A stretch of 38,336 nt of DNA from CAZITB01 sp964542055 (GCA_964542055.1 CAZITB010000008.1:1-38336); one strand, 5' to 3'; shown: positions 26,353 to 34,359, counted from the stretch's first letter. Notes: generated from the sequence alone by a model not told the origin. Numbers and translations: made by a program.

Positions 26353-26829
26353 TCAAATATTTTTAGGCTTTACTCGAAAACAGCTAAACGAGACAAGTAT
26401 CAATCCTGAACCTGCAAAAAAAAGTATCTGCCTTATCGTCGGGTCAACACATCGTTTGACCAGCAGCGGTATCTCGGTTTGACTCTGATTGGTAAGCCGC
26501 TTTTGCTCGATAATTTCCTGAACTTCCCTCAGCTCGCTTTCCCTCAAATGAATCTCGATCGCGTTGGGATGATTGGGTTCTGTTCCGAACTTCAACGGAC
26601 CAAGCCTTTCAACGATTTCGGGATTTTCCTCGATATCCTTTACAAGCTCACTCGTCTGCCGGTCCATCTCGACAATTTCCTCGATCGTCGCCGCGGTCTG
26701 CTCCCGGCTTATCTTTATCTGGTAATAATTGAGAATCTCATCACAAAGGATCGAAAAAAACACCGAACATATCCCCGCCCCAAAAAAAACCACAAACAAA
26801 ATATTTTTAATTGTCGAATCGGCGTTCAT
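26353..26829 (-). CDS. membrane coiled-coil protein, possible FtsB/DivIC homologue
   Basis: A 158-aa protein with no sure family. A transmembrane helix (about residues 9-28) is followed by a Glu-rich heptad-like stretch (about 38-70) ending in ENPEIVERLGPLKFGTEP. That ending recalls the DPExIERxARExLG segment of FtsB/DivIC. A further coiled region (about 90-120) and a second hydrophobic helix (about 133-152) follow, and FtsB lacks that second helix. The gene lies directly downstream of eno on the same strand, where ftsB sits in many bacteria. Context and topology suggest a divisome protein; similarity is too weak to be sure. Confidence 0.6.
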   Translation of the reverse strand: MNADSTIKNILFVVFFGAGICSVFFSILCDEILNYYQIKISREQTAATIEEIVEMDRQTSELVKDIEENPEIVERLGPLKFGTEPNHPNAIEIHLRESELREVQEIIEQKRLTNQSQTEIPLLVKRCVDPTIRQILFFAGSGLILVSFSCFRVKPKNI

Positions 26830-26850
26830 TCAACATCAACCCTCACCGGC

Positions 26851-26888
26851 AAAAAATAAAAAAGCAGAGACGCCCAAAGCGCCTCTGC
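26851..26888 (-). terminator. intrinsic terminator after eno
   Basis: On the minus strand, a 10-bp stem (GCAGAGGCGC/GCGTCTCTGC, one G-T pair, 26864-26888) with a 5-nt loop is followed by TTTTTTATTTTTT. It lies 11 nt after the eno stop and before the FtsB-like gene. Confidence 0.88.
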
Positions 26889-26899
26889 CAAAATTCAAA

Positions 26900-28189
26900 C
26901 TAAGAAATAAACGGTGCACAACCGTATTTTGCCGCTCTGCCGAGTTCTTCATTGATCCTCAGCAGCTGGTTGTACTTGGCAACACGATCACTTCTGCAAG
27001 CCGAACCGGTCTTTATCTGGCCAACGCCGGTCGCAACCGCAAGATCAGCAATCGTCGAATCTTCCGTCTCGCCGCTTCTGTGGCTCATAATCGCGGTAAA
27101 CCCGTGATTCTTAGCGGTATTGATCGCCTCGAATGTCTCGGTCAGGGTACCGATCTGGTTGAGCTTGATCAAAATCGAATTAGCCGCACCCATCTTGATA
27201 CCTTTGTTAAGCCTTTCGGTATTGGTAACGAAAAGATCATCACCGACCAGCTGACACTTATCGCCAACCTTATCATTGAACGCCTTCCAGCCGTCCCAGT
27301 CATCCTCTGCCAAGCCGTCTTCGATACTGATAATCGGATACTTGTCAATCCACTTGCTCCAGTGATCGATCATCTGCTTAGAAGAAACTTTCTTCTTCGG
27401 AGCCGATTTGAAGAATTTATAGCTCTTGCTTTGGTCGTCCCACATCTCTGTAGAAGCCGGGTCAAGCGCGATCGCGATCTGTTTACCAGCCTTATAGCCG
27501 GCTTTCTTTATAGCTTCAAGGATCACTTCAACCGCCTCTTCGTTACTTTTGAGCGAAGGAGCGAATCCGCCCTCATCACCAACCGAGGTATTGTAACCTT
27601 TACCAGAAAGAACCTTCTTCAAAGTATGGAAAACTTCAGCACCCATCCGCAATGCCTCGGGGAAACTTTTCGCACCGACCGGCATTACCATAAATTCCTG
27701 GAAGTCAACATTGTTGTCAGCGTGTTTTCCGCCGTTTAAGATGTTCATCATCGGAACCGGCAAAACATTCGCGTTGCATCCGCCAAGATAACGGTAAAGC
27801 GGAAGTTCCGCAGAAGCCGCGGCAGCTTTTGCAACCGCCAGCGAAACGCCCAATATCGCGTTAGCACCCAACTTGGCCTTGTTCTTGGTTCCGTCCAGTT
27901 CGATCATTGTATAGTCAAGCTCTTCCTGAGCCATCGCGTCCATGCCCAGAATTTCAGGAGCTATGATTTCATTTACATTTTTAACCGCCGTCAGCACACC
28001 TTTGCCCATGTAACGTTTGGCTTTGGTATCTCTAAGCTCAACCGCTTCATAAGCACCGGTACTTGCACCCGATGGAACCGCCGCGCGGCCAAATGACCCG
28101 TCATCAAGCAGCACATCGACCTCAACGGTCGGATTGCCTCGCGAATCCATGATTTCTCTTGCATTTACATCAATTATTGTTGTGAACAT
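26900..28189 (-). CDS. eno: enolase
   Basis: Interconverts 2-phosphoglycerate and phosphoenolpyruvate. At 429 aa, it has Mg ligands and signatures in NIEDGLAEDDWDG-like (IISIEDGLAEDDW), GDDLFVTN and the family signature LIKLNQIGTLTET, then SHRSGETEDSTIADLAVA. The start is ATG 28189, preceded by GAAAGGAAAG; an in-frame TTG 15 nt upstream overlaps that ribosome-binding site and is less likely. A strong terminator follows the stop. Confidence 0.98.
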   Translation of the reverse strand: MFTTIIDVNAREIMDSRGNPTVEVDVLLDDGSFGRAAVPSGASTGAYEAVELRDTKAKRYMGKGVLTAVKNVNEIIAPEILGMDAMAQEELDYTMIELDGTKNKAKLGANAILGVSLAVAKAAAASAELPLYRYLGGCNANVLPVPMMNILNGGKHADNNVDFQEFMVMPVGAKSFPEALRMGAEVFHTLKKVLSGKGYNTSVGDEGGFAPSLKSNEEAVEVILEAIKKAGYKAGKQIAIALDPASTEMWDDQSKSYKFFKSAPKKKVSSKQMIDHWSKWIDKYPIISIEDGLAEDDWDGWKAFNDKVGDKCQLVGDDLFVTNTERLNKGIKMGAANSILIKLNQIGTLTETFEAINTAKNHGFTAIMSHRSGETEDSTIADLAVATGVGQIKTGSACRSDRVAKYNQLLRINEELGRAAKYGCAPFIS

Positions 28190-28591
28190 CGTCTTTCCTT
28201 TCAACTTTATCGCTGTTAACTGGGTTAATTAATCTTTCCGGGTAGATTTAAACTTAGCCAGAGATTAACCTTTTTAAACGTATTAGTCAAGGCTTGATTA
28301 TCACTTAATTATAGTATATGCTCTATCCCCCGGCTGGTTAAAAAGATTTAAATGACGCTTTCGAGCGATTCGCGACAAAAAATAAACCTATCTCCACGAG
28401 CAAACCTGGCATGACGATAACAGCCATTCGCACCCTCCTTGCTCGGTCCATCACTGGCGGTACCGGTGTTTTATGGCAAGACCCTTGGCACCAGGCAGCA
28501 GGTAATTCTTGTCGAGTTCGACACCCGCCCCAGAAACCGGACAGTCATCTGCCAGCTAATCGGCGATTAGCTCGCTGGGTTTGACTTTATA
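28190..28591. other. intergenic stretch with palindromes, no convincing gene
   Basis: The eno-proximal half is AT-rich and carries the eno promoter candidate. The other half is GC-richer than the accessory genes next to it. It has a perfect 8-bp hairpin at 28554-28572 (AGCTAATC-GGC-GATTAGCT), placed 20 nt after the stop of the minus-strand secreted-protein gene; without a T-tract it is not a clear terminator. An open frame at 28411-28584 (57 codons, plus) lacks a ribosome-binding site and a recognisable product. Confidence 0.5.
28263..28291 (-). promoter_or_regulatory. candidate eno promoter
   Basis: On the minus strand, TTGACT (28286-28291), a 17-nt spacer, TAATCT (28263-28268). The -35 is good and the -10 weak. 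Confidence 0.3.
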
Positions 28592-29998
28592 TCAAATTCT
28601 CTGGCAGCTAACAACTATTCCATCAGCTTTTTTCTCTTTTATCGTAAATATATACTTTTGGTTCTTAGCAGTCGTCAAAACAAGTTGAGATGGAAAAACA
28701 TGGTCATCAGTCCATTCAATAATGCTAAATTCTTCCATCTTTGTATATTTATAACTTAAATTTTTTGAGGGCTTTACGCTTGTTTCAGACAAAAGAATCA
28801 ATTTACCATCCCATGCTACGTCACCATTAACTTGATTCGATAACTGCTTACTTTGATCTGTCTTTTTAAACGGAATCAACTCGAATTTGTCCAAATCAAG
28901 GACATATGGTTTCTCGTATTTTACTCCAAACTCTAGTGAAGGTATAAAAAGTTCGGAACTACTTGAATTGACAGTGTCAGTAACACAAGTGTCGACTATC
29001 TCATTTAAGTTAGCAAATCTTTCAATTAGATATTTCTGGATATTTACGATTGTATAAACACAGTCTTTTTCAATTTGTTCAATGGGACCCCCCAAAATAG
29101 TATCAACAATATAAGTGCCTTTGGGAACTTGCATTGTAAAATCATTTTCATTGATTTCCGCACCTAAATCTACTTTTTCAAACTCTCTGTTGACTTGAAA
29201 GACTACTTCACCATTTTTATATCGAATTTCTTTATACGAAAAAGGAAACCAAACACCATCTGTCATTCTATAATCTGAAGCAGATATTTCTCTGGTAAGA
29301 TTATCATGACTATATAATTTGTAATTCAAAAACTTAAAATCTATTTCAGGGTCACAAATTATTTCATGTCGATGAATCTGGTTTTTTAAAGAAGACGTGA
29401 TTTTCAAAAGAGCTTTTTCTTGTTTATTCTCTAAGACTTCAAACTGTATGTCACTTTCATTATTTATCCATTCACCTTCGATGGTACCTAGTTTGACGAG
29501 TTTGAGATAGTTATCAATATTGTCTAATGAATTCAAAACTGTTAAAGTACCTGCTTTTTCCTTAGTTTTACCAAAATGATTTAAAGTATATTCATTTTGC
29601 CTTAGAATAGAACTTGATTTTACAATATTAACAAGATAAAAATTTGAAAGCTCATATTCATCCAGCAGTTTATCGATGTCTCTCAAGTCGGTGGATTCCA
29701 TTTTAAATCTTTGTTGGTTTTTATCTAATGTAATATCCACCTTTTTTTTAATAGTCGTATTAATTTTTTCAACTATTGCAAGATTTAGGTCATTGTGAAG
29801 TTGCGCAAATTCATTTGCAGAGTTTTCATCGAATGAATGAATGCTATCCTGTACATATACTATTTTAGCTGAGTTAAATTCGTAGGCATCTTCCAAAGCC
29901 GCTTTTCTGATGTCATTTAGTGGCTCTGATCCTAAGGCGCAATTTGCCACGAAGAAAAAAAACAAAGCTTTCAATTTAAATCGGTCTGAGTGCTGCAT
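28592..29998 (-). CDS. secreted protein of unknown function (468 aa)
   Basis: I do not recognise the family. The start is ATG 29998, with GAAAGGAAA just upstream; an in-frame ATG at 30034 lacks a site. The protein has a signal peptide (LKALFFFFVANCALGS, cut near residue 23) and then a Lys/Glu/Asn-rich, mostly beta-rich chain with few cysteines. A segment in the middle (WFPFSYKEIRYKNGEVVFQ) recalls beta-strand regions of periplasmic lipoprotein-carrier folds such as LolA/LolB, but this is only an impression. The gene is clearly more AT-rich than its neighbours. It lies 55 nt after the small Cys-rich gene on the same strand, and the two probably form one operon. Confidence 0.75.
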   Translation of the reverse strand: MQHSDRFKLKALFFFFVANCALGSEPLNDIRKAALEDAYEFNSAKIVYVQDSIHSFDENSANEFAQLHNDLNLAIVEKINTTIKKKVDITLDKNQQRFKMESTDLRDIDKLLDEYELSNFYLVNIVKSSSILRQNEYTLNHFGKTKEKAGTLTVLNSLDNIDNYLKLVKLGTIEGEWINNESDIQFEVLENKQEKALLKITSSLKNQIHRHEIICDPEIDFKFLNYKLYSHDNLTREISASDYRMTDGVWFPFSYKEIRYKNGEVVFQVNREFEKVDLGAEINENDFTMQVPKGTYIVDTILGGPIEQIEKDCVYTIVNIQKYLIERFANLNEIVDTCVTDTVNSSSSELFIPSLEFGVKYEKPYVLDLDKFELIPFKKTDQSKQLSNQVNGDVAWDGKLILLSETSVKPSKNLSYKYTKMEEFSIIEWTDDHVFPSQLVLTTAKNQKYIFTIKEKKADGIVVSCQRI

Positions 29999-30053
29999 AA
30001 TTTTCCTTTCAAAAAAGTCCGGCAAAACGACCATCGTTTTGCCGGTTAATATA

Positions 30054-30371
30054 CTATTGACAACTACAACCTTTTATAGTGATAAATGTATCTATTGGTT
30101 CACCAAGGCTACAATTACCGCAAGTTCCTTCACAAGGATATGTAGTTTTACCGAGAACTACAACGTCAATGTCTTGATCGGCACCGCAGGTTCCGCAAGC
30201 ACAATTTCCTGCGCAACTATAAGTATATAAAGTTTTTACAGTCCCTGTGCAGGTATCATTGAAACATCCACACTCGCCTGACGAGCTGCCTCCGTTAGCG
30301 CCCAAGCTACAAGCAAACATGGAATTTGCAACTGACAGAACTAAAACACACAATAATACTATTTTTCTCAT
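30054..30371 (-). CDS. small cysteine-rich secreted protein with internal repeat
   Basis: 105 aa with a signal sequence (residues 1-20, VLLCVLVLSVANSMFA). The mature part has 12-13 cysteines in about 85 residues. Two adjacent units align: residues 51-74 (YSCAGNCACGTCG, then DIDVVVLG) and 78-101 (YPCEGTCGNCSLG, then PIDTFITIKG). Each is Y-x-C-x-G-x-C, more Cys, then an ID-x3-hydrophobic strand, so the protein seems to have grown by duplication. It could be disulfide-stabilised or metal-binding. The ribosome-binding site TAGGAG precedes the ATG. It is the first gene of a likely pair with the 468-aa secreted protein. Confidence 0.75.
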   Translation of the reverse strand: MRKIVLLCVLVLSVANSMFACSLGANGGSSSGECGCFNDTCTGTVKTLYTYSCAGNCACGTCGADQDIDVVVLGKTTYPCEGTCGNCSLGEPIDTFITIKGCSCQ

Positions 30372-30431
30372 TTTTTGCTCCTAAATTATAAACTAAAACA
30401 TAAAATTAATTAAAGATATTTTTATTTTTTT

Positions 30432-30457
30432 ACACAATCATACGCATCACCTCCTTT
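30432..30457 (-). promoter_or_regulatory. perfect 12-nt Shine-Dalgarno with a near-null ORF
   Basis: The minus strand reads AAAGGAGGTGAT (30446-30457), complementary to 12 nt of the usual 16S rRNA 3' tail. It is followed by ATG-ATT-GTG-TAA, or by a six-codon version starting at the overlapping GTG. It lies about 60 nt before the Cys-rich gene, in its probable leader. Confidence 0.35.
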
Positions 30458-30583
30458 TTTTTGTCCAAAAAACAAGCTTTTTTGCCCTTTTATAAAACTC
30501 TCTATATAAATGGCGCAGCACAGGCCTGATTGTTGATAATAATTTTCCAATTTTCCAAAAAAAAGACGGTTCATTAAAAAATT

Positions 30584-30612
30584 TTGACATATGTGTATGA
30601 AATTGGTAAAAT
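30584..30612 (+). promoter_or_regulatory. strong sigma-70-type promoter for lipoprotein-cdaA
   Basis: Perfect TTGACA (30584-30589), 17-nt spacer, TAAAAT (30607-30612). It lies about 75 nt before ATG 30685. Confidence 0.7.
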
Positions 30613-30684
30613 TGCGAAACTGTTTGCGTTAAAATAAGTAATTATAAGCGGTTGGCTTTGTTTTTTAAGAAATTGAGGTGTATT

Positions 30685-30897
30685 ATGAAGCTGTTTTCAT
30701 ACATTTTGTTATCATTGTTGCTTGTTGTAAGTCTGTTTCAGATAACCGGTTGCGCAGGTCAGGGCCAGACAGCCGCTGAAGCTCGCCGCCAGCGTATCCG
30801 GACTTACGATGCCGATATTAAAGCACTTCATGATGACCTTGAAGCTTTCATGCTGGTTGACCGTCCAAGCAGACTTACTGACAAAGTAGTTCGTTAA
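30685..30897 (+). CDS. small lipoprotein of unknown function
   Basis: 70 aa, starting at ATG 30685 with GAGGTG 5-8 nt upstream. A lipoprotein signal (MKLFSYILLSLLLVVSLFQ) ends in the lipobox ITGC, so the mature protein is a lipidated peptide of about 47 residues. The mature part is a single charged helix (EARRQRIRTYDADIKALHDDLEAFM). It is driven by a consensus promoter and precedes cdaA by about 40 nt, so both are probably on one transcript. The size and helical form recall small envelope lipoproteins that tether to or sense the cell wall; no function can be named. Confidence 0.75.
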   Translation: MKLFSYILLSLLLVVSLFQITGCAGQGQTAAEARRQRIRTYDADIKALHDDLEAFMLVDRPSRLTDKVVR

Positions 30898-30936
30898 ATG
30901 TTTTTTGAAGCTTTGGATTAGAAACGGAGTAAAAGG

Positions 30937-31808
30937 TTGTGGGATATTGTTAGAGATTATCTGATCCGAATCGGCCAGTACCCTACATGGGTAGTGGCGG
31001 TGGAATTATTATTGATTGGGCTGATAGTCTATTGGGTGGTCAATTTCATCGAAGGTACAAGGGGCGAAAGGCTTTTCAGGGGTGTTATATTCGTATTATT
31101 CGCAGGCACGCTGATTTTGAACCTGGTAGTCCGCAGATACCAGTTCGACCGGCTCGAATACCTTTATAAAGGTTTCTTGATTGCAATATTGATAATCGCC
31201 GTTGCTGCGTTTCAGCCGGAAATCCGCCGCGCATTAATAAGGATCGGCCAGACAAGCTGGATTCGCGGCTCTTCACAGCAGCTTACCCGTACCGTTGAGG
31301 AGATAATTGCCGCTGTTACCCAGCTTTCACAGTCCCGAACCGGTGCGATAATCGTGATTGAACAACAGGTCGGATTGCGTGAATTTATCGAAACCGGCGT
31401 AAGAATAGATTCGAAGGTAACTTCCGACCTTATAAAGACGATTTTCTATCCCGGAACACCGCTTCACGATATGGCGGTAATAATCCAGGGCGACCGGCTT
31501 GTGGCTGCACGTGTTCAGCTGCCCCTTGCAGAGGGCGGAACCGTAGAAGACGGCAATTTAGGTGCAAGGCACCGGGCGGCGATGNNNNNNNNNNGATGGG
31601 AGTAACCACTAGTTCCGATGCGACCGTAATTGTGGTAAGCGAAGAGACCGGCATAATTTCATTGGCGATAAACGGCCATTTAATAAGGAATATTCCCGAA
31701 GATCAGCTAAGACGATACCTTACAGCGGGTTTGATCGAAGCAGGTCCGGTGGTTAGTGAAATAAGAGAAAAAGATCAAAGTATTTCCGATGATAAAAAAC
31801 AGAAATGA
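30937..31808 (+). CDS. cdaA: diadenylate cyclase CdaA (interrupted by a false assembly gap)
   Basis: Makes c-di-AMP from two ATP. Three transmembrane helices (about residues 17-35, 46-66, 76-94) precede the DAC domain. The TTG start at 30937 has CGGAGT 8 nt upstream. The catalytic motifs are PLHDMA (178-180; usually DGA) and RHR (211-213). A 10-N run (31585-31594) splits the frame, but both flanks carry gatg. Merging the flanks through that shared tetramer, which removes 14 positions, restores HRAAMGVTTSSDATVIVVSEE and an uninterrupted protein of 285 aa. So this is not a pseudogene. The 3' end overlaps the CdaR-like gene by 20 nt. Confidence 0.92.
31585..31598. other. false scaffold gap (10 N) with duplicated tetramer
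   Basis: The sequence before the Ns ends in gatg (31581-31584) and the sequence after begins with gatg (31595-31598). The contig ends overlap by 4 nt, so the true sequence probably has no gap here. Confidence 0.85.
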
Positions 31809-32829
31809 AATTTCAGATGCGGATAGCTCGCATATGGTAAAAAAAATCCTGCTGGTGTTGTTTATAACAATGCTGATCTGGGTCTGGGCAGACTTGTCGC
31901 AGGATGAAGTTTACCGTGATTCAACAGCGGTTCTTCACATATCCCAAGCAGCGGATCCCGGCTTATGGGTGCGTTTTGTCAGCAATAACGCAACTGAATT
32001 GCCCCTAAAACAGATAAAAATCGAAGGCCCGGCCATCCGAATAGCCGAATTAAAGCGAGATATTGCAGAAGGTCTTGTTCAACTGCGGTTTGAACTGGAC
32101 CCGGATGAACTTGGTCTTGTGGATTCCGATAGTCCATATACCGTGCCGCTGACGCAGTTTTTGAGCCAAAATCAGGAATTGCGAAAACGCGGCTTGAAAG
32201 TTACCGAAACTGCCATCGAAAATGTGCAGGTTCTGGCAACTCAGCTTGTCGAAAAACGGCTCCAGGTGGTACCGCTGGACGAAAACAATATCCCGATCGA
32301 AAATGCCGATATAAATCCCCAACAGATAAAAATGCGTGTGCCGCCCGAGTGGCAGGGGTTGATGCTTCGAGCCTATGTCAGAATGACCGTTCCCCAGATA
32401 ATCAGGGCAAGAAAAGAAGCTATCGCAATAAAACCTTTCATTGAATTTGTTCCCGGTGTTGTCCGCACCAGCGAAACGCCGGTAGAGATAAAGTTGCCCG
32501 AAGATGGTCTTAACCTGCTGGACAAACCAGTTCAGGGCTCGCTTGGATACGTTGTTAGCCCGGATATTCTAGAGCAGTATATCGTAGTGATCGACAATCC
32601 AGGCGATTTCACATCGACCATCCAGATAAAAGCTACCGAAGAAGCATATCAGGATTATAACAGCCAGAAATACAAGCTGCTGCTTGAAATTCAGGGCGAC
32701 GATGCTCGCAAGGAACTGGTAACAAGATCACCGGAATATAATTTCCCCATGGAATACGTCCGCAGGGGCGAAATATTGCCGGTAAAAAGGCCCGAAAGAG
32801 CACGTTTTAGACTGATACCGCGAAATTGA
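31789..32829 (+). CDS. cdaR: YbbR/CdaR-like membrane protein, regulator of CdaA
   Basis: 346 aa. One N-terminal transmembrane helix (about 17-35, KILLVLFITMLIWVWADL) anchors a long extracytoplasmic part of probable YbbR repeats (strand-rich segments such as VPLDENNIPIENADINPQQIKMRVP). CdaR binds CdaA and modulates c-di-AMP output in Firmicutes. The gene starts 20 nt inside the cdaA 3' end, the expected operon partner position. Assignment rests on topology and neighbour; repeat borders are uncertain. Confidence 0.8.
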   Translation: MIKNRNEISDADSSHMVKKILLVLFITMLIWVWADLSQDEVYRDSTAVLHISQAADPGLWVRFVSNNATELPLKQIKIEGPAIRIAELKRDIAEGLVQLRFELDPDELGLVDSDSPYTVPLTQFLSQNQELRKRGLKVTETAIENVQVLATQLVEKRLQVVPLDENNIPIENADINPQQIKMRVPPEWQGLMLRAYVRMTVPQIIRARKEAIAIKPFIEFVPGVVRTSETPVEIKLPEDGLNLLDKPVQGSLGYVVSPDILEQYIVVIDNPGDFTSTIQIKATEEAYQDYNSQKYKLLLEIQGDDARKELVTRSPEYNFPMEYVRRGEILPVKRPERARFRLIPRN

Positions 32830-32943
32830 TCATTCCTTTAGCCTATAGTTGAACTAATTTGTTAGAATTTCGTTTTATCCATTTACTTGTAGTCCTATAA
32901 TATGCTATTATTTATATTATAAAGTTGGCAAAGGAGGCTGATT

Positions 32944-33204
32944 ATGAATATTTATAAGATAAAAATGGAATCCGAAGATTTCAAAAATGTTTATCTTTTA
33001 GATGTGGAAGTGCAAAGTAAAAATCTTGATCAAGCTGTGCAAATGGCCCATGAACAAGCGGGTAAATTCTGCTTTGGGTACAACCGTGTAAATGATATCC
33101 AGAAGATCGGGAGAAAATTTTCATTTGGAAAGCCAAAAGTACTCAAAGTGACAAACGGTTTTACAAGAGAGAAAAACAGCTATGAGCTTGTTCAGCTGGT
33201 CTAA
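32944..33204 (+). CDS. hypothetical small soluble protein
   Basis: 86 aa, no family recognised. It has no signal or membrane segment; alternating strand/helix pattern (IYKIKMESEDF, then VYLLDVEVQS, helix DQAVQMAHEQAGKF, then strands ending SYELVQLV). A strong AAAGGAGG precedes the ATG, and the 5' flank is AT-rich. It stands apart from rmuC by about 97 nt. Translation signals make it believable. Confidence 0.65.
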   Translation: MNIYKIKMESEDFKNVYLLDVEVQSKNLDQAVQMAHEQAGKFCFGYNRVNDIQKIGRKFSFGKPKVLKVTNGFTREKNSYELVQLV

Positions 33205-33301
33205 ATAATCAGCTAATTGGCTGGGAACGGGGGTTTTTGATTTACATTTTCGCCTTGTGCGTTTATCATGGGTTCGGTTTTAGTTCAATTAAGGTTATCA
33301 C

Positions 33302-34321
33302 ATGGAAGTTGGTATAATTATTCTCGCGGCGGTTTCGGTTGGGCTGCTTGTAATGCTCGCCTCGGTCAATGCCGCGCTGCGAAGGGATGTCGCCAGACAA
33401 GCCGGACAACTGGAAATGATGAACAATTCGCTCGAATGCAATCGCCAGATGCAGGAAGCGTTAAAAGATTCTCTTTCCAAAAACATGCAGTCAGGCCAGG
33501 AAAGCGTTAGCAAGTCTTTGCAGTCGAACCTTGAAACCATCGGAGACCTGAAAAGGCAAATCGGCGTTCTCCATGGCACAAATCAGCAGATGATCCAGCT
33601 AGGAACCGATGTCAAGCGACTCCAGCATATATTGGCAAGCCCGAAAATGCGCGGCCAGCTTGGCGAGTGGTCGCTGGAAAACCTGCTCGGAAATATCCTG
33701 CCCGCCGGGACATTCGAACTTCAGTACGAATTTGCCGACGGTAAAAAGGTCGATGCCCTGATAAAGATGCCCGAATATTCCGTGCCGGTCGATGCCAAGT
33801 TCCCCCTGCCCGGTTTTGAAGCGATGGCAAGTACCGAAAATGTCGGCGAACTGGCAAAATTACGGCGGGCATTTCAGCGGGATGTCAAGGCACACATCGA
33901 CAAGATCGCATCCCAGTATATCCGCCCCAACGAAGGAACGCTTGATTTCGCGCTTATGTATATACCGGCTGAAAACGTTTACTACGAAACGGTTATCCGC
34001 CAGAAAGGCGATACGGTCGATATCCTCGAATACGCTCTTTCGAAAAAGGTGATACCTGTTTCACCAAATGTCTGCTATGCGTATCTTATGACGATCGTCA
34101 TGGGCCTCCACGGTTTACAGATTGAAAAACAAGCCGCCGAAATTCGCCAGGGCCTCAGCACATTGCGCGGCAAATTCTCAGATTTCGTCCTTACATGGGA
34201 GTTGATGGGCAAACATTTGCGAAATACAAACGCCCAGTACCAGCAAGGCCAGTCGCAGCTTGACAAATTCGACCTCGAACTGGACAGGATATCCGAAACC
34301 GATGTCGAAGCGGTAAATTAG
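33302..34321 (+). CDS. rmuC: DNA recombination protein RmuC
   Basis: 339 aa. An N-terminal hydrophobic helix (about 4-22) and a coiled coil (about 25-95) lead into the nuclease-like RmuC domain: RGQLGEWSLENLLG, then QYEFADGKKVDALIKMP, then VDAKFPLPGF, and a C-terminal helical part (QGLSTLRGKFSDF). RmuC limits inverted-repeat rearrangement in E. coli and has a predicted PD-(D/E)XK fold. AAGG lies 8 nt before the ATG. Confidence 0.93.
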   Translation: MEVGIIILAAVSVGLLVMLASVNAALRRDVARQAGQLEMMNNSLECNRQMQEALKDSLSKNMQSGQESVSKSLQSNLETIGDLKRQIGVLHGTNQQMIQLGTDVKRLQHILASPKMRGQLGEWSLENLLGNILPAGTFELQYEFADGKKVDALIKMPEYSVPVDAKFPLPGFEAMASTENVGELAKLRRAFQRDVKAHIDKIASQYIRPNEGTLDFALMYIPAENVYYETVIRQKGDTVDILEYALSKKVIPVSPNVCYAYLMTIVMGLHGLQIEKQAAEIRQGLSTLRGKFSDFVLTWELMGKHLRNTNAQYQQGQSQLDKFDLELDRISETDVEAVN

Positions 34322-34359
34322 AATTAAAAATTAGTAAAGATTAGAAACGGAGTTTAGTA

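Larger units (their letters stand above)
30372..30684. other. AT-rich divergent intergenic region
   Basis: Very AT-rich, between the Cys-rich gene (minus) and the small lipoprotein (plus). It holds a consensus promoter for the lipoprotein and a minus-strand perfect Shine-Dalgarno with a near-null ORF (listed separately). There is also a direct repeat TTTTCCAA-TTTTCCAA near 30542-30557 and an A6/T6 inverted repeat around 30467-30483. Confidence 0.6.

Noticed and set aside
26729..27739. A 336-codon plus-strand frame opposite eno
   Set aside because: Antisense of enolase; no translation signal or domain.
30372..30684. c-di-AMP (ydaO) riboswitch near cdaA
   Set aside because: No conserved riboswitch core seen; the region is simple AT-rich sequence.
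31430..31654. cdaA as a pseudogene because of the N run
   Set aside because: Flanks overlap by gatg and merge into an intact frame, so the break is an assembly artefact.
30916..34353. A 15-bp repeat ending in CGGAGT before cdaA and before the Nudix-like gene
   Set aside because: About one such match is expected by chance, and part of it is a shared ribosome-binding site.
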